From positions 1 to 64,000 of the forward strand of contig NZ_BBQM01000025.1 of the NCBI RefSeq assembly GCF_000876015.1: a stretch of DNA of 64,000 nucleotides. The letters run 5' to 3'. This DNA comes from Cupriavidus basilensis (GTDB lineage: Bacteria; Pseudomonadota; Gammaproteobacteria; Burkholderiales; Burkholderiaceae). A model generated the notes under the pieces. It worked only from the letters and a program-made list of their open reading frames with translations. It did not search any database and had not been told where the DNA came from. Made by a program: the position numbers and the translations under genes. This document shows positions 1 through 9,863 of this stretch, piece by piece (position 1 is the stretch's first letter; the number at the start of each line of letters is the position of its first letter).

Positions 1-144
1 CTCATCCATGTAGTTGAGCACTCGGACCTCAAGGCCGAGGTCTTCATCTTGCTGGGCAGCATTCGCCTGCTCCGCAGGCTTGCAGCCGGCGCTGAGCGTG
101 GCCAACACCACCAACACGAGTGCCATCCATGTTCGAATTTTCAT
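1..144 (-). CDS. DUF3304-like lipoprotein, N-terminal part (cut by window edge)
   Basis: The first 48 residues of a leftward gene that runs off the window. It starts with a lipoprotein signal peptide (MKIRTWMALVLVV..., lipobox LSAGC, acylated Cys21), followed by a polar linker and the segment LEVRVLNYMDE. That segment resembles the start of DUF3304 proteins, which often lie downstream of vgrG-DUF4123 pairs in Burkholderiaceae. The ATG overlaps the stop of the upstream DUF4123 gene (ATGA), so translation is probably coupled. The inferred role is an outer-membrane or periplasmic lipoprotein of a type VI effector/immunity module. The DUF3304 assignment rests on a short match and on context. Confidence 0.6.
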   Translation of the reverse strand, partial: MKIRTWMALVLVVLATLSAGCKPAEQANAAQQDEDLGLEVRVLNYMDE

Positions 145-992
145 GACTGTTCCGTCGTTTCTTGCGACTGCAGCAAACCAGCTTCACTCAATGCACCGGC
201 GACTACTCGAAAAACCACTGCGTCATGCGCGCCCGCGTTGAACTCGGGGCTATCCAGCGCCATCCGAATGCAGCTATGCGCCTGAGATGGTGTACCTGTT
301 AGTTCTCCCCACCAATGCACGTTCGTCTGAATGAGTCTCAGCAGGCCATCCGGGCGAGCCAGCGCATCAAGACGATCCATCTGCTCCCGACTGAAGACAT
401 AGGGTTCGTCAGTCCGGTCGGCTGAAGCATCGTCAGGGTGACCGACAGCCTGCAACCTGCCATCGCGTCGGAAGTACCACCACCGCAACCCATTCAGGAA
501 GCGCTCACGCTGCGCGTCATCAAACACCTGCAGCAGCGCATCCAACGAGCGGGTATCCGCGAAGCGGATCAGGAACGCCTTCCCCTCATGGTCCACAGCT
601 TCCATCTGGTCCTGGAGGTGCGCGACTGGATCAAGAGCCGACGCGATGCGATGCAAGAAGCTCAGCATCGGCTTGCCCGAAGTCTCATTCAGAACGAACT
701 CAAGGAACGTACGCCGTTCGGATTCTTCAACCGGTATGCGGACCACGGAGGGGGCGATTTCTGCCAAGCCGGGCCCGTCATAGCGCCCCTCGTAGAGTGA
801 CTGCGGATGCAAGCCCGGAAACCGCGAGCGTAGCCGCTGCGCGAAACCGGTATCGAACGCGTTGTCGACCAAGGCATACACGTTCGCCTCCGGCAATGCG
901 CCAAAAAGTTGTGCCAGAGCGCTATCCGGGAAATCGTTCACCCAAGCAGGTTCATCCGAGCGTCTGCGTTGAATCTGGAAACGGGTTGCCAT
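141..992 (-). CDS. DUF4123 domain protein (type VI effector chaperone/adaptor)
   Basis: A 283-residue protein encoded directly after vgrG. The N-terminal part has the DUF4123 signature (VYALVDNAFDTGFAQRLRS followed by a SLYEG segment). DUF4123 proteins load effectors onto the VgrG spike in the cytoplasm. The chosen start is the ATG at 992, which has a GAGGTCA ribosome-binding site; the open frame extends to 1082, but that start would overlap vgrG. The gap to the vgrG stop is 28 bases, and the stop overlaps the next gene by ATGA, so this is one operon. No separate large effector lies between the two, so the cargo may be downstream outside the window or be the VgrG C-terminus. Confidence 0.8.
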   Translation of the reverse strand: MATRFQIQRRRSDEPAWVNDFPDSALAQLFGALPEANVYALVDNAFDTGFAQRLRSRFPGLHPQSLYEGRYDGPGLAEIAPSVVRIPVEESERRTFLEFVLNETSGKPMLSFLHRIASALDPVAHLQDQMEAVDHEGKAFLIRFADTRSLDALLQVFDDAQRERFLNGLRWWYFRRDGRLQAVGHPDDASADRTDEPYVFSREQMDRLDALARPDGLLRLIQTNVHWWGELTGTPSQAHSCIRMALDSPEFNAGAHDAVVFRVVAGALSEAGLLQSQETTEQS

Positions 993-1020
993 GGTGCCAA
1001 TGACCTCGATGTCTGCTAAA

Positions 1021-3897
1021 TCAGCCGTTCCTGCTACCGAGCGAATGACCGCCAGCCATTGCGCGCAACATGCATTCGACACAGATGCTCTGTGGAAACG
1101 CCGGCAACGGATACGACTGGTTCACCGGCCCATCAAAGGTGCGCTGCGCGGCCTTGTAGGTAATCGGCCCGGAGCACTCGACGGTGATGTTGCCGTCCTC
1201 CAGCGTAATGGCTGCACCGGCCGCCGTCGCCAGGCGAATCCGCTTGGCCGCCGCAAAATCCACGTTCATGTTGGCCGACACTAATTTCAGGTCATCCTTG
1301 GCCATGAGCTTCAGCGTGTCGTGCTGCGCCTGAACGTCGATGTTGCCCTGGCCGGCGGTCAGTTGCAGGCCGATGTTGTTGTCACCCGCCTTGGACAGGC
1401 CCGCCGCCACGCCGATCGCTTGCCCAGCGTGCATGCGCGCCTGTTTGCCGACGGCGATGTTGGTGTCCTGGCCGCTGCCCAGGGCGATGCTCTCGCCGTT
1501 GGCCAACTGCAGATCCTGACCGGCCACCATGACCAACCCGGCGCGGCCGTTCGCATGCACCATCGCCTCGCCCTGGTGTGGCACCTTGCCCGGCGTGCTG
1601 GTGTTGCCGGCGCTGGCATCCTGCTTCGCCGCATCGAGCGCCTTGCCGTCCACCATGCCGGCGGCGGCCTTCTCCTGCTTGGCCAGCGGCGCATTCTCGT
1701 CCTTCGCCGACGACAGGCCAGCGGTCTGATGGGTGACGGCCCCTTGGCCCAGCGATTGGGTGAGCGCCTTGGCCTGCTTGATGAGGGCAATGCCGGCGGC
1801 GTTGTCGCCTGTGGGCACAGCTTTGCCGCTGGCGGCGTCGCGGTAGGTGGTCAGCAGCAGTCCGGCCTGGCCGCGCACGGCGGCGTGGCCGTCGGTGCGC
1901 AGCTCGAAGCCCTGACCACGGAAGCTGCCGCGCCGGTTGTCCTGTTGGTGAACGAGGTGGCCAAGGTTGATCTGGCTGTGTAGCTGCGTGGTGGCAAGCT
2001 GCGTGCGCAACTGACCATCGCTGTCATCGAAGACGAGCTGGTTGTAGCCGCTGCCGCCGTGTTCGGCGCTCTTGAAGCCGGTGTGCGCAGCAGCGTTGCG
2101 GTGTCCGTCCGCGTCGGTGCCCATGCCGTGCCAGGCGGGGCTGTGGCCGCCCGCCACGTTACCCTGGGCGCTCGGGGCCGTATCGCTGCCTTGTTTGTAG
2201 AGTGCGGCCGTGTCCATTTGAGCTGCGGTTTGGCCGCCGGGCGTCGGCGCAACGCCGGCCTCGCCCTGACCGTTGTAGAGGGCACCAATGACGACCGGCT
2301 GGTCGACATCGTCTTCGCTGAACTTGACGAGCACTTCCTGCCCAATGCGCGGCAGCCATTGCCAGCCCATGCCGGAACCGGCCTGCCGCTGCGCGACGCG
2401 TACCCAGCGGCTGCTTCGGTCATCTGCACGCTCGCCTTGTTGCCAGGGAAAGCGCACGCGGATTTCACCTGCGGGGCTGGCATGGTGCTCGCCGTCTCCG
2501 CCGGCTTGGGTCTGGCCGTCCGGGCCGACCACGATGGCGCTGTGTACGCCTTGCGCGGTGGGCGCCGCGTAGAGACGGCCGCAATCGGGTTCAGTCACGG
2601 CCGGGCGCCAGGGCCGGCGTGCGTCGCCGGCGCGGAAGACGCCAGCGTAACCGTGCGCGCGTGCTGCTTTGAGCAGATCGCCAGTCGGCGTGCTGCGTTC
2701 GACGGGGCCTTCTGCTTCTTGGAAACCAAAAACGCCCGGGCCGGATTCCGGCGCGCTGGGCGGCGTATCGAATGCCAGCGCGGCATCGAGCCCGCCCAAA
2801 CGCTGGCTGAGCGCGTTGTGCGTATCGACGGTCAGGTTGTTGATGCCGCAGTGCTCGACCAGATCCATCAACAGCGGATAGGCGCCTTCCACGTCTTGCG
2901 GCAGGTGCGGGCAATCCACCACCTGCAGACGCGTACCGCTGCGCAGCGTGCGCACCGTGCCTCGCCCCGAGAACAGCAGTGCGCGCGCCTCCAGGCTTTC
3001 CATGACCTGCTCGGCAATGCGCTGGGCATTGGCGGAATCCGGCGCCAGCGACGGGCTGATGGACAGATACGCGTCGGGGCTGCCGGCGCTGGTGGCAAAG
3101 CGCGCGGGCGCATGGGCACGCACGCTGTGCTTGCCTTCCGGGTCCCACGCGGCCACGGCAACGCCGCCGGCAGTTGTGCGGGTGTGGCAGGCCAGTTGCT
3201 GGATGGCGTCGCGCTCTTCCAGGCTGTGCGCGCGGTGGAAGCGGATGCCGCCGGCCGCAGCCGACTCCGTGTCTTCCGGCAGCTGCGTGCTGTCGGCAAA
3301 GATCACCAGCGTGTGGCCGCCGTGCGCCTGGTCGTCTTCCACCGTGGTGAAGCCGAGCCCCGCCTCGGCGAGAAGGCGTGTGACGAAGTGGTAGTCCGTC
3401 TCGCGAAACTGCGCGATGTGCGCGCGTGTACCGAAATCGCTCATGCGTGCTTCGGCACCGGCCGCGTAGCGCCACGAGGCGTACGGCTCGTACGGCGACA
3501 GCATCTGCTCAATGATGTCAGCGAGCGGCCGATTCTGGAACACCTGGCTGTGGCGCTGCTGCGTGGTCAGCCAGAACCATGGCACCACCGTCAGGCGATA
3601 GCGCGTGAGGCTGCCGTCCGCGCCGAGCTTCTCAGCCAGGCGGATCAGGCCCGTGCGCTTGGTCTGCGTACCATCGGCCAGCGTCGTGACCAGCGTGACC
3701 CGCTGGCCCAGCAATGATTTGAGCGCGATGCGCGCATTGGCGCTGACGGCCACCACGCGCCATTCGAACAGTTCGGACAGTGCCTCGCGACCGAGCCAGG
3801 CTTCCACCGCCAGATCCGCAAGCGGCCCGTCGCCTTCCAGCGTGTACAGGCGGCGTGTGGGGGCGAAGAGGTTCTGAAGAAGGGTTGTGACTTCCAT
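1021..3897 (-). CDS. vgrG: Type VI secretion system spike protein VgrG
   Basis: A 958-residue VgrG (Rhs element Vgr family). The first ~380 residues form the gp27-like hub (for example RYRLTVVPWFWLTTQQRHSQ and FRETDYHFVTRLLAEAG). A gp5/phage-baseplate OB-fold region follows around residues 440-560 (RVRFPWQQGERAD, GWQWLPRIGQEVLVKF, PVVIGALYNGQG). A DUF2345-type beta-helical extension covers about 640-930 (LLTTYRDAASGKA, GQDTNIAVGKQARMHAG, LKLMAKDDLKLVSANMNVDF). The last ~25 residues contain the pair CVEC and do not look like a toxin domain. VgrG trimers form the puncturing tip of the T6SS. The gene is first or second in a leftward operon with the DUF4123 and lipoprotein genes. Confidence 0.93.
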   Translation of the reverse strand: MEVTTLLQNLFAPTRRLYTLEGDGPLADLAVEAWLGREALSELFEWRVVAVSANARIALKSLLGQRVTLVTTLADGTQTKRTGLIRLAEKLGADGSLTRYRLTVVPWFWLTTQQRHSQVFQNRPLADIIEQMLSPYEPYASWRYAAGAEARMSDFGTRAHIAQFRETDYHFVTRLLAEAGLGFTTVEDDQAHGGHTLVIFADSTQLPEDTESAAAGGIRFHRAHSLEERDAIQQLACHTRTTAGGVAVAAWDPEGKHSVRAHAPARFATSAGSPDAYLSISPSLAPDSANAQRIAEQVMESLEARALLFSGRGTVRTLRSGTRLQVVDCPHLPQDVEGAYPLLMDLVEHCGINNLTVDTHNALSQRLGGLDAALAFDTPPSAPESGPGVFGFQEAEGPVERSTPTGDLLKAARAHGYAGVFRAGDARRPWRPAVTEPDCGRLYAAPTAQGVHSAIVVGPDGQTQAGGDGEHHASPAGEIRVRFPWQQGERADDRSSRWVRVAQRQAGSGMGWQWLPRIGQEVLVKFSEDDVDQPVVIGALYNGQGEAGVAPTPGGQTAAQMDTAALYKQGSDTAPSAQGNVAGGHSPAWHGMGTDADGHRNAAAHTGFKSAEHGGSGYNQLVFDDSDGQLRTQLATTQLHSQINLGHLVHQQDNRRGSFRGQGFELRTDGHAAVRGQAGLLLTTYRDAASGKAVPTGDNAAGIALIKQAKALTQSLGQGAVTHQTAGLSSAKDENAPLAKQEKAAAGMVDGKALDAAKQDASAGNTSTPGKVPHQGEAMVHANGRAGLVMVAGQDLQLANGESIALGSGQDTNIAVGKQARMHAGQAIGVAAGLSKAGDNNIGLQLTAGQGNIDVQAQHDTLKLMAKDDLKLVSANMNVDFAAAKRIRLATAAGAAITLEDGNITVECSGPITYKAAQRTFDGPVNQSYPLPAFPQSICVECMLRAMAGGHSLGSRNG

Positions 3898-3912
3898 GCG
3901 GCGATCTGCCCG

Positions 3913-4509
3913 TTACAGGTGCAATGTCCAACCATCCACCGGCGGCTGCACGCGCGCAGGATCTGGGCGGGGGGATTTGTTTTCGAGAAGTTCGGTAATG
4001 GCATCGAACGCTGCTAGGCGCGCAGCCTCATCAGAGGCATAGCCCGTTTCTGCCCGACAGATTTCGGTTTGCCGGATGGGGCGAATTTCGTAACGCCATC
4101 CGTTCTCCTGCCGCCACACCGTGGTCACATAGCCATCGGCCGGAAGCGACATGGGGCCATCGAAACTGCCGCCGCGCTTCCATGCGCGGGTCAGCCATAA
4201 GAGGCGCTTGGTCGCCCGGCTGCGCGGCGGCGGCTTCGGCTCGCTCTGTTGCGGTTTCACCCGCAACTCGCGGGAACAGTCTTCGTCGACGCGCAGCACG
4301 CCGTGGTAGTTGTGATGACGTAATACGTGCACCGGCCCCGTGAACACGCCACGGCATCGGTCACACGTGCCGACACCGGCGTCGCCCTCGTCGGCAGCGA
4401 CGCGAATCCACCCATCGCGCGGCAAGCCGGCCTTGATCCATCGGCCTTGCTCCCAGACAGTGGGCGGTCGGGTTCCGCGGGCTTTGCGGGGTGACCTGAT
4501 TGACCTCAT
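3913..4509 (-). CDS. Hypothetical protein upstream of vgrG
   Basis: A 198-residue unknown protein ending 15 bases before the vgrG start, so probably in the same leftward transcript. It contains a CDRC pair and a later Cys (residues ~55-80), which could bind metal, then a basic proline-rich linker, then a C-terminal part rich in aromatic residues (YVTTVWRQENGWRYEIRPIRQ). The ATG at 4509 is the only plausible ATG; a TTG lies at 4533. The first ~20 residues (MRSIRSPRKARGTRPP) look out of frame, because another minus frame there reads VLVVDEVNQVTPQSP. The 5' part may therefore be frameshifted or truncated, perhaps through the neighbouring transposon. Confidence 0.5.
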   Translation of the reverse strand: MRSIRSPRKARGTRPPTVWEQGRWIKAGLPRDGWIRVAADEGDAGVGTCDRCRGVFTGPVHVLRHHNYHGVLRVDEDCSRELRVKPQQSEPKPPPRSRATKRLLWLTRAWKRGGSFDGPMSLPADGYVTTVWRQENGWRYEIRPIRQTEICRAETGYASDEAARLAAFDAITELLENKSPRPDPARVQPPVDGWTLHL

Positions 4510-4752
4510 CGACGACCAGCACGGGTTGACCAAAACCCGGGATGGTAGAGCGGCTGTGGCCCGTTATCGCTGAAAAATATCGAAATCAGACTTAAAAAGA
4601 ACTGTCCACCAGACCCGATGCTGGCATTGCTTGCATGCGCGCTGACACGGTTTTCAGCCCGAGGCGGGGCCGATATCGCACCGGTCAGCCCTTATGATGC
4701 GTAGCCTGGCGTGACGAGACTCAAGACGCAAACATTCTCGGCGGTTGAGACG

Positions 4753-7737
4753 ATGCAGCAGATCCATGACACGGCCTACCCAATGCTGCCGGCCGAACTG
4801 GGGGAAACGGAACTGGCCACGGTGTTCACCCCGAGCCCGGCCGAAATCCGCTTTGTTGCCGACCAGTATCGGCAAGCGCCCACGCGCGCGCTGATCCTCG
4901 TCCAGCTCAAGCTGTACCAGCGGCTGGGCTACTGCCCGCCAGTTTCGGGCGTTCCGACGGCCATCGTGCATCACGTGTGTTCGGTGCTGCGCATCCGCCC
5001 ACTGCTGCGCAGCGTGCTGGCACGATACGACCGTTCAGGAAGCAAATCCCGCCACCAAAAGCTCCTGCGCGACTTTATCGGCATTCGCACCACGGACGCG
5101 CAGACACACGCGTGGCTTGCCGATGTGGCCGCGCACGCGGCGCGCATCAAAACGGAACTGCCTGACATCATCAACGTCCTGATCGAGGAGCTGATCCGGC
5201 ACCGCTATGAATTGCCGCCGCTGGCCGCGCTGACCAGGATCGCTGCCCACGCCCGCAGTCAGGTCAACGAAACCATCTACCGCACGATCGTCGAGGCGCT
5301 GGGGCCCGACCTGATCGTCAGAATCGATGCGCTCTTCGACAACCGTGGCGGGCGCACCGGCTGGGATCAGGTCAAACGGGAACCCAAGCGGCCCGCGCCA
5401 CGGGAGATCGCCGGGTTCCTCAAGCACATCGAGGCGCTGCGTGTCTTGGCTGATGGCATGCCGGTGGCACCGGAGATCCTCACCGCGCCAAAGTGCACGC
5501 AGTTGGTCACGGAAGCGCGCGCCCTGGATGTCCAGGAAATGCGGTCGCTCAAGCCCACCAAGCGCTATGCGTTGGCTGTCCTGTTCATCCTTGCGCAGTT
5601 GCAAAAAGCACTGGACGACGTGGCCGAGATCTTCATCAAGACGGTGCGCAACCTGGAACATACGGCCGAATTGCGCCTGCAGCAGTACCAATTAGCGCAC
5701 GCGGACCAGCTTGAGGCCCTGGTCGGTCAGTTTCGAGACGTGCTCGGTGTGCTGCAGGACGACACGCTGCCGGCGGAAGCCCGTGTCGCGAAGATGCGCG
5801 CGGCGCTGGGCGGCGATCCCGATGGGGTACTGACCCGCTGCAATGAACACATCGCCTACGCGGGAAACCATACGTTTCCCTTCATGCTGCGTCCGTATCG
5901 GAACCTGCGGGCGCTGCTGTTCCAGTGCCTCGATCTGCTATCGCTCAGGGCCAGCTCGCAAGACGATGCGCTCCTGCGAGCGCTGGACTGGATGCGCAGC
6001 TACAGGACCTCGCACCGCGAATACCTGATGCTCAGCGACCGTGACGCGGCCAACCTACCGCTGGGCTGGATACCGGACAAGTGGGAGAAGCCGATTTTCC
6101 CGAATGGCAAGAGCGGCCGGCTGATGCACCGCAAGTACTTCGAGCTGTGCGTATTCAGCCAAATCATGCGGGAGTTGAAATCGGGTGACATCTATGTGGA
6201 GAACAGTGACCAGTACGACGATCCACGTGTGCACCAGGTGTCGTGGGAGGAGTTCCGGGCGGAACTACCGCGCTACAGCGAGCTGGTCAATTTCCCGGTC
6301 GACGGCAAGGCATTCGTCCAGGCGTTGAAAGAAGAATTGGGTACGCTCGCTGACGCGGTGGACTCTGAGTTCCCTGCCAACGACCATGTGGAGATCAGCG
6401 AACAGGGGCTCATCCTGCATCGGCTGGAGAAAGATCCCGATCCGCCCAACAAGCTGCTGATCGATCAGGCCATCACCGCGTCGATGCCACCGGTGAGCAT
6501 TCTGGACATCCTGATCGAGACCGAGCGGTGGCTCGACTTGCACAAGCTGTTCGGTCCGCTGTCGGGGTTCGAAGCCAAGATCGACGATCCGCGCAAGCGG
6601 TTCATCACAACGCTGTTCTGTTATGGCTGCAATCTCGGACCGAGCCAGACCGCGCGCTCGGTGAAGAACCTGAGCCGCAAGCAGGTCGCCTGGCTGAATC
6701 TGCGACACGTCACCGAGGAGCGCCTGGACAAAGCCATCGTGCAGGTCATCAATGCCTACAACCGGTTCGCTTTGCCGAAGTTCTGGGGTTCCGGCAAGCG
6801 GGTGTCGGCCGACGGCACGAAGTGGAACCTCTACGAGCAGAACCTGCTGTCGGAATATCACATCCGGTACGGTGGCTATGGCGGCATCGGTTACTACCAT
6901 GTCTCCGACATGTACATCGCGCTGTTCAGCCACTTCATTCCCTGCGGCGTGCACGAGGCCGTCTACATCCTGGATGGGTTGCTCAAGAATGCCTCCAGCG
7001 TGCAGCCCGACACCGTCCATGGCGACACGCAGGCGCAGAGCGGGCCGGTGTTCGGCTTGGCACATCTACTGGGGATCAACCTGATGCCGCGCATCCGAAA
7101 CATCAAGGATCTGGTGTTCTACAAGGCCGACCGGCGCCGGCGCTACAAAAACATCGATTCGCTGTTCCGGGGCACCATCGACTGGGCACTGATCGAGCGG
7201 CATTTCCCGGACATGCTGCGCGTGGCCATCTCGATTAAGGTCGGCCGTATGACGCCGTCGACGATCCTCCGGCGCCTCGGCTCCGAGAGCCGCAAGAACA
7301 AGCTGTACTTCGCTTTCCGAGAGTTGGGCCGCGTCATCCGTACGATGTTCCTGCTGAAGTACATCAGCAACCCCGACATGCGACGGGCCATCCATGCGGC
7401 CACCAACAAGAGCGAGCAGTTCAACGACTACGCGCAGTGGCTGATGTTCGGGGGAGAGGGCGTCATCGCCGAGAACATCCGGCACGAGCAGCGCAAGGTC
7501 ATCAAGTACAACCAACTCGTGGCCAACATGGTCATCCTGTACAACGTGCAGTGGATGTCGCGCAAGCTCAAGGAGCTTCAGGAGAAGGGGTTGCCGATCG
7601 ACGCCGAAGTGCTGAAGGTGCTGTCGCCTTACCGGAAGGACCACATCAACCGGTTCGGCGATTACTTGATGGACCTGCACAAGAAGGTGCCGCCGCTTGA
7701 TCCGACGATCGATTTCTCTTTCAAATCAGCCGCTTAG
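4753..7737 (+). CDS. tnpA: Tn3-family transposase TnpA (first copy)
   Basis: A 994-residue DDE transposase of the Tn3 family, with an N-terminal DUF4158 region and a C-terminal catalytic core. Candidate catalytic residues are D in VSADGTKWNLYEQ, D in VHGDTQAQSG, and E in MFGGEGVIAENIRHEQ. The start was set at the ATG at 4753 (MQQIHDTAYP) because it aligns with the start of the second transposase at 29703, which has nearly the same length; an upstream GTG at 4711 is also open. The stop is 3 bases before a 38-bp terminal repeat. No resolvase gene accompanies it in the window. It is clearly the same subfamily as the 29703 copy but diverged, so it is not a recent duplicate. Confidence 0.93.
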   Translation: MQQIHDTAYPMLPAELGETELATVFTPSPAEIRFVADQYRQAPTRALILVQLKLYQRLGYCPPVSGVPTAIVHHVCSVLRIRPLLRSVLARYDRSGSKSRHQKLLRDFIGIRTTDAQTHAWLADVAAHAARIKTELPDIINVLIEELIRHRYELPPLAALTRIAAHARSQVNETIYRTIVEALGPDLIVRIDALFDNRGGRTGWDQVKREPKRPAPREIAGFLKHIEALRVLADGMPVAPEILTAPKCTQLVTEARALDVQEMRSLKPTKRYALAVLFILAQLQKALDDVAEIFIKTVRNLEHTAELRLQQYQLAHADQLEALVGQFRDVLGVLQDDTLPAEARVAKMRAALGGDPDGVLTRCNEHIAYAGNHTFPFMLRPYRNLRALLFQCLDLLSLRASSQDDALLRALDWMRSYRTSHREYLMLSDRDAANLPLGWIPDKWEKPIFPNGKSGRLMHRKYFELCVFSQIMRELKSGDIYVENSDQYDDPRVHQVSWEEFRAELPRYSELVNFPVDGKAFVQALKEELGTLADAVDSEFPANDHVEISEQGLILHRLEKDPDPPNKLLIDQAITASMPPVSILDILIETERWLDLHKLFGPLSGFEAKIDDPRKRFITTLFCYGCNLGPSQTARSVKNLSRKQVAWLNLRHVTEERLDKAIVQVINAYNRFALPKFWGSGKRVSADGTKWNLYEQNLLSEYHIRYGGYGGIGYYHVSDMYIALFSHFIPCGVHEAVYILDGLLKNASSVQPDTVHGDTQAQSGPVFGLAHLLGINLMPRIRNIKDLVFYKADRRRRYKNIDSLFRGTIDWALIERHFPDMLRVAISIKVGRMTPSTILRRLGSESRKNKLYFAFRELGRVIRTMFLLKYISNPDMRRAIHAATNKSEQFNDYAQWLMFGGEGVIAENIRHEQRKVIKYNQLVANMVILYNVQWMSRKLKELQEKGLPIDAEVLKVLSPYRKDHINRFGDYLMDLHKKVPPLDPTIDFSFKSAA

Positions 7738-7740
7738 ACT

Positions 7741-7778
7741 CATTCTGGCGGAAATTTTACGAATCCCGGCCGACCCTC
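7741..7778 (-). repeat. Right terminal inverted repeat of the first Tn3-family element
   Basis: Read inward from the outer end this is GAGGGTCGGCCGGGATTCG, then TAAAATTTCCGCC, then AGAATG. The first 17 positions match the terminal repeat of the complete transposon at 15019 (GAGGGTCGGCAGGGATTCA) with one mismatch. It begins 3 bases after the tnpA stop, the usual Tn3 position. The next five bases are TCCTT. No partner repeat was found between 1 and 4752, so the left end is lost or outside the window. Confidence 0.8.
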
Positions 7779-7805
7779 TCCTTCTGTGTTGCATTCCGCG
7801 TCCCG

Positions 7806-7823
7806 CTGTCATGCCTATGCCAT
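7806..7823 (+). promoter_or_regulatory. Pho-box-like site before htxA
   Basis: CTGTCAT-GCCT-ATGCCAT: two 7-base units separated by 4 bases, matching the PhoB consensus (CTGTCAT-N4-CTGTCAT) at 12 of 14 unit positions. It lies about 135 bases before the htxA start, in the 180-bp gap after the transposon end, and suggests phosphate-starvation control of the operon. The same gap holds two similar units, CATGATCGATC near 7846 and CATGATCGAATC near 7882, that could be bound by the LysR-type regulator PtxE. Binding is inferred, not shown. Confidence 0.5.
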
Positions 7824-7958
7824 ACCGACGATCTACCATCCTTTCATGATCGATCTGTAGATCAAAGTTACTTATTGATTACATGATCGAATCAGCATGC
7901 CGGAAGGAGCCGCAGTTTGCCCTCCCGATTATTCGTTGGAAGACCTTGGAGCATCACC

Positions 7959-8819
7959 ATGTTTGCAGAGCAGCAACGCGAATATCTCGACAAGGGATAT
8001 ACGAAGATTGAAAGCTTTTTCTCCGCGGAGGAAGTAGCGAAGATTCTTGAAGACGTCAAGCAAATTGAATTGGGAGCTATTGGCGTAGCTTCGGACAATG
8101 AGACTTACCAGTTCGAAAAGAAGAATGGCGAGACGACGAAGCTACTGCGTCGCGTCGAGAATCCTCACCTTTATTTCGATGCAATAGATTCTTTGGTCAG
8201 GTCGGAAAAAATCGTCGATTTGCTTCGGCATTTCCTGGGCGAAAACATCCGTTTGCACAATAGCAAAATCAACTTCAAGCCGCCATCAGGCGCGCCAGTC
8301 CAGTGGCATCAGGACTGGGCATTCTATCCCCACACAAACGATGATTTTCTTACTCTCGGAATTTTCCTCGACGAGACAAGTGAGAAAAATGGCGCGATGG
8401 CATGCTTGCCAGGCTCCCACAAAGGAAAAGTGTACGACCACCGGAACGTCGAGACGGGCGAGTTTTGCCACGCGATCTCTCGCTCCAACTGGGACGAAGC
8501 GCTCGACCCGACAGAAGGGGAGTTACTGACGGGACCCGTAGGAACTGTCACGTTGCATCACGTCCGGACCCTTCATGGTTCAGGCCCAAACCACTCAACG
8601 ATCAGGCGGCGTTTTCTGCTCATCGGCTATGCCGCGGCTGATGCCTGGCCACTTCTGGGCTGTGGCAACTATGGGGATTATGAAAGCCTCATGGTCTCTG
8701 GCCGATCCACCGTATTCCCGCGCATGGTGGAACTCCCTTTGACTGTCCCGTATCCGTTGTCGATGTACGGTGATCGCATCTTTGAAAGTCAACGAGCTTT
8801 GACTCAAAAGTACTACTGA
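7959..8819 (+). CDS. htxA: Hypophosphite:2-oxoglutarate dioxygenase (PhyH superfamily)
   Basis: A 286-residue Fe(II)/2-oxoglutarate dioxygenase. The facial triad is visible as H117-x-D119 (VQWHQDWAFYP) and H206 (RTLHGSGPN), with an Arg-rich segment after it (TIRRRFLLIG) suited to binding 2-oxoglutarate. I recognise it as very close to HtxA of Pseudomonas stutzeri WM88, which oxidises hypophosphite to phosphite in the cytoplasm; this is from memory, not an alignment. The start is the ATG at 7959 with TTGGAG upstream; a TTG at 7917 is less likely. It is first in an operon whose later genes import and oxidise phosphite, which strongly supports the role. A related PhyH enzyme acting on another reduced-P substrate is the main alternative. 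GC content looks lower than in the flanking transposases. Confidence 0.85.
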   Translation: MFAEQQREYLDKGYTKIESFFSAEEVAKILEDVKQIELGAIGVASDNETYQFEKKNGETTKLLRRVENPHLYFDAIDSLVRSEKIVDLLRHFLGENIRLHNSKINFKPPSGAPVQWHQDWAFYPHTNDDFLTLGIFLDETSEKNGAMACLPGSHKGKVYDHRNVETGEFCHAISRSNWDEALDPTEGELLTGPVGTVTLHHVRTLHGSGPNHSTIRRRFLLIGYAAADAWPLLGCGNYGDYESLMVSGRSTVFPRMVELPLTVPYPLSMYGDRIFESQRALTQKYY

Positions 8820-8828
8820 AGTCTTTAA

Positions 8829-9740
<912 letters not shown>

Positions 9741-9863
9741 AGCACGAGGGGTCCGTTCTTGGATGAGGGCAGCGGACGACAAGGTGGACTGACGCACGCC
9801 AGCTCCTTGTCTCCGCTGCACGAACATACGGGCGCGCATCGCGATACCACAGAGGATGAACCA

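Noticed and set aside
2059-3717. Long rightward open frame (552 codons) opposite vgrG
   Set aside because: High-GC third-codon effect; the protein has no family features, while the minus strand encodes a clear VgrG.
4510-4752. Left terminal repeat of the first Tn3 element
   Set aside because: I looked for GAGGGTCGGC-like sequence between 1 and 4752 and found none.
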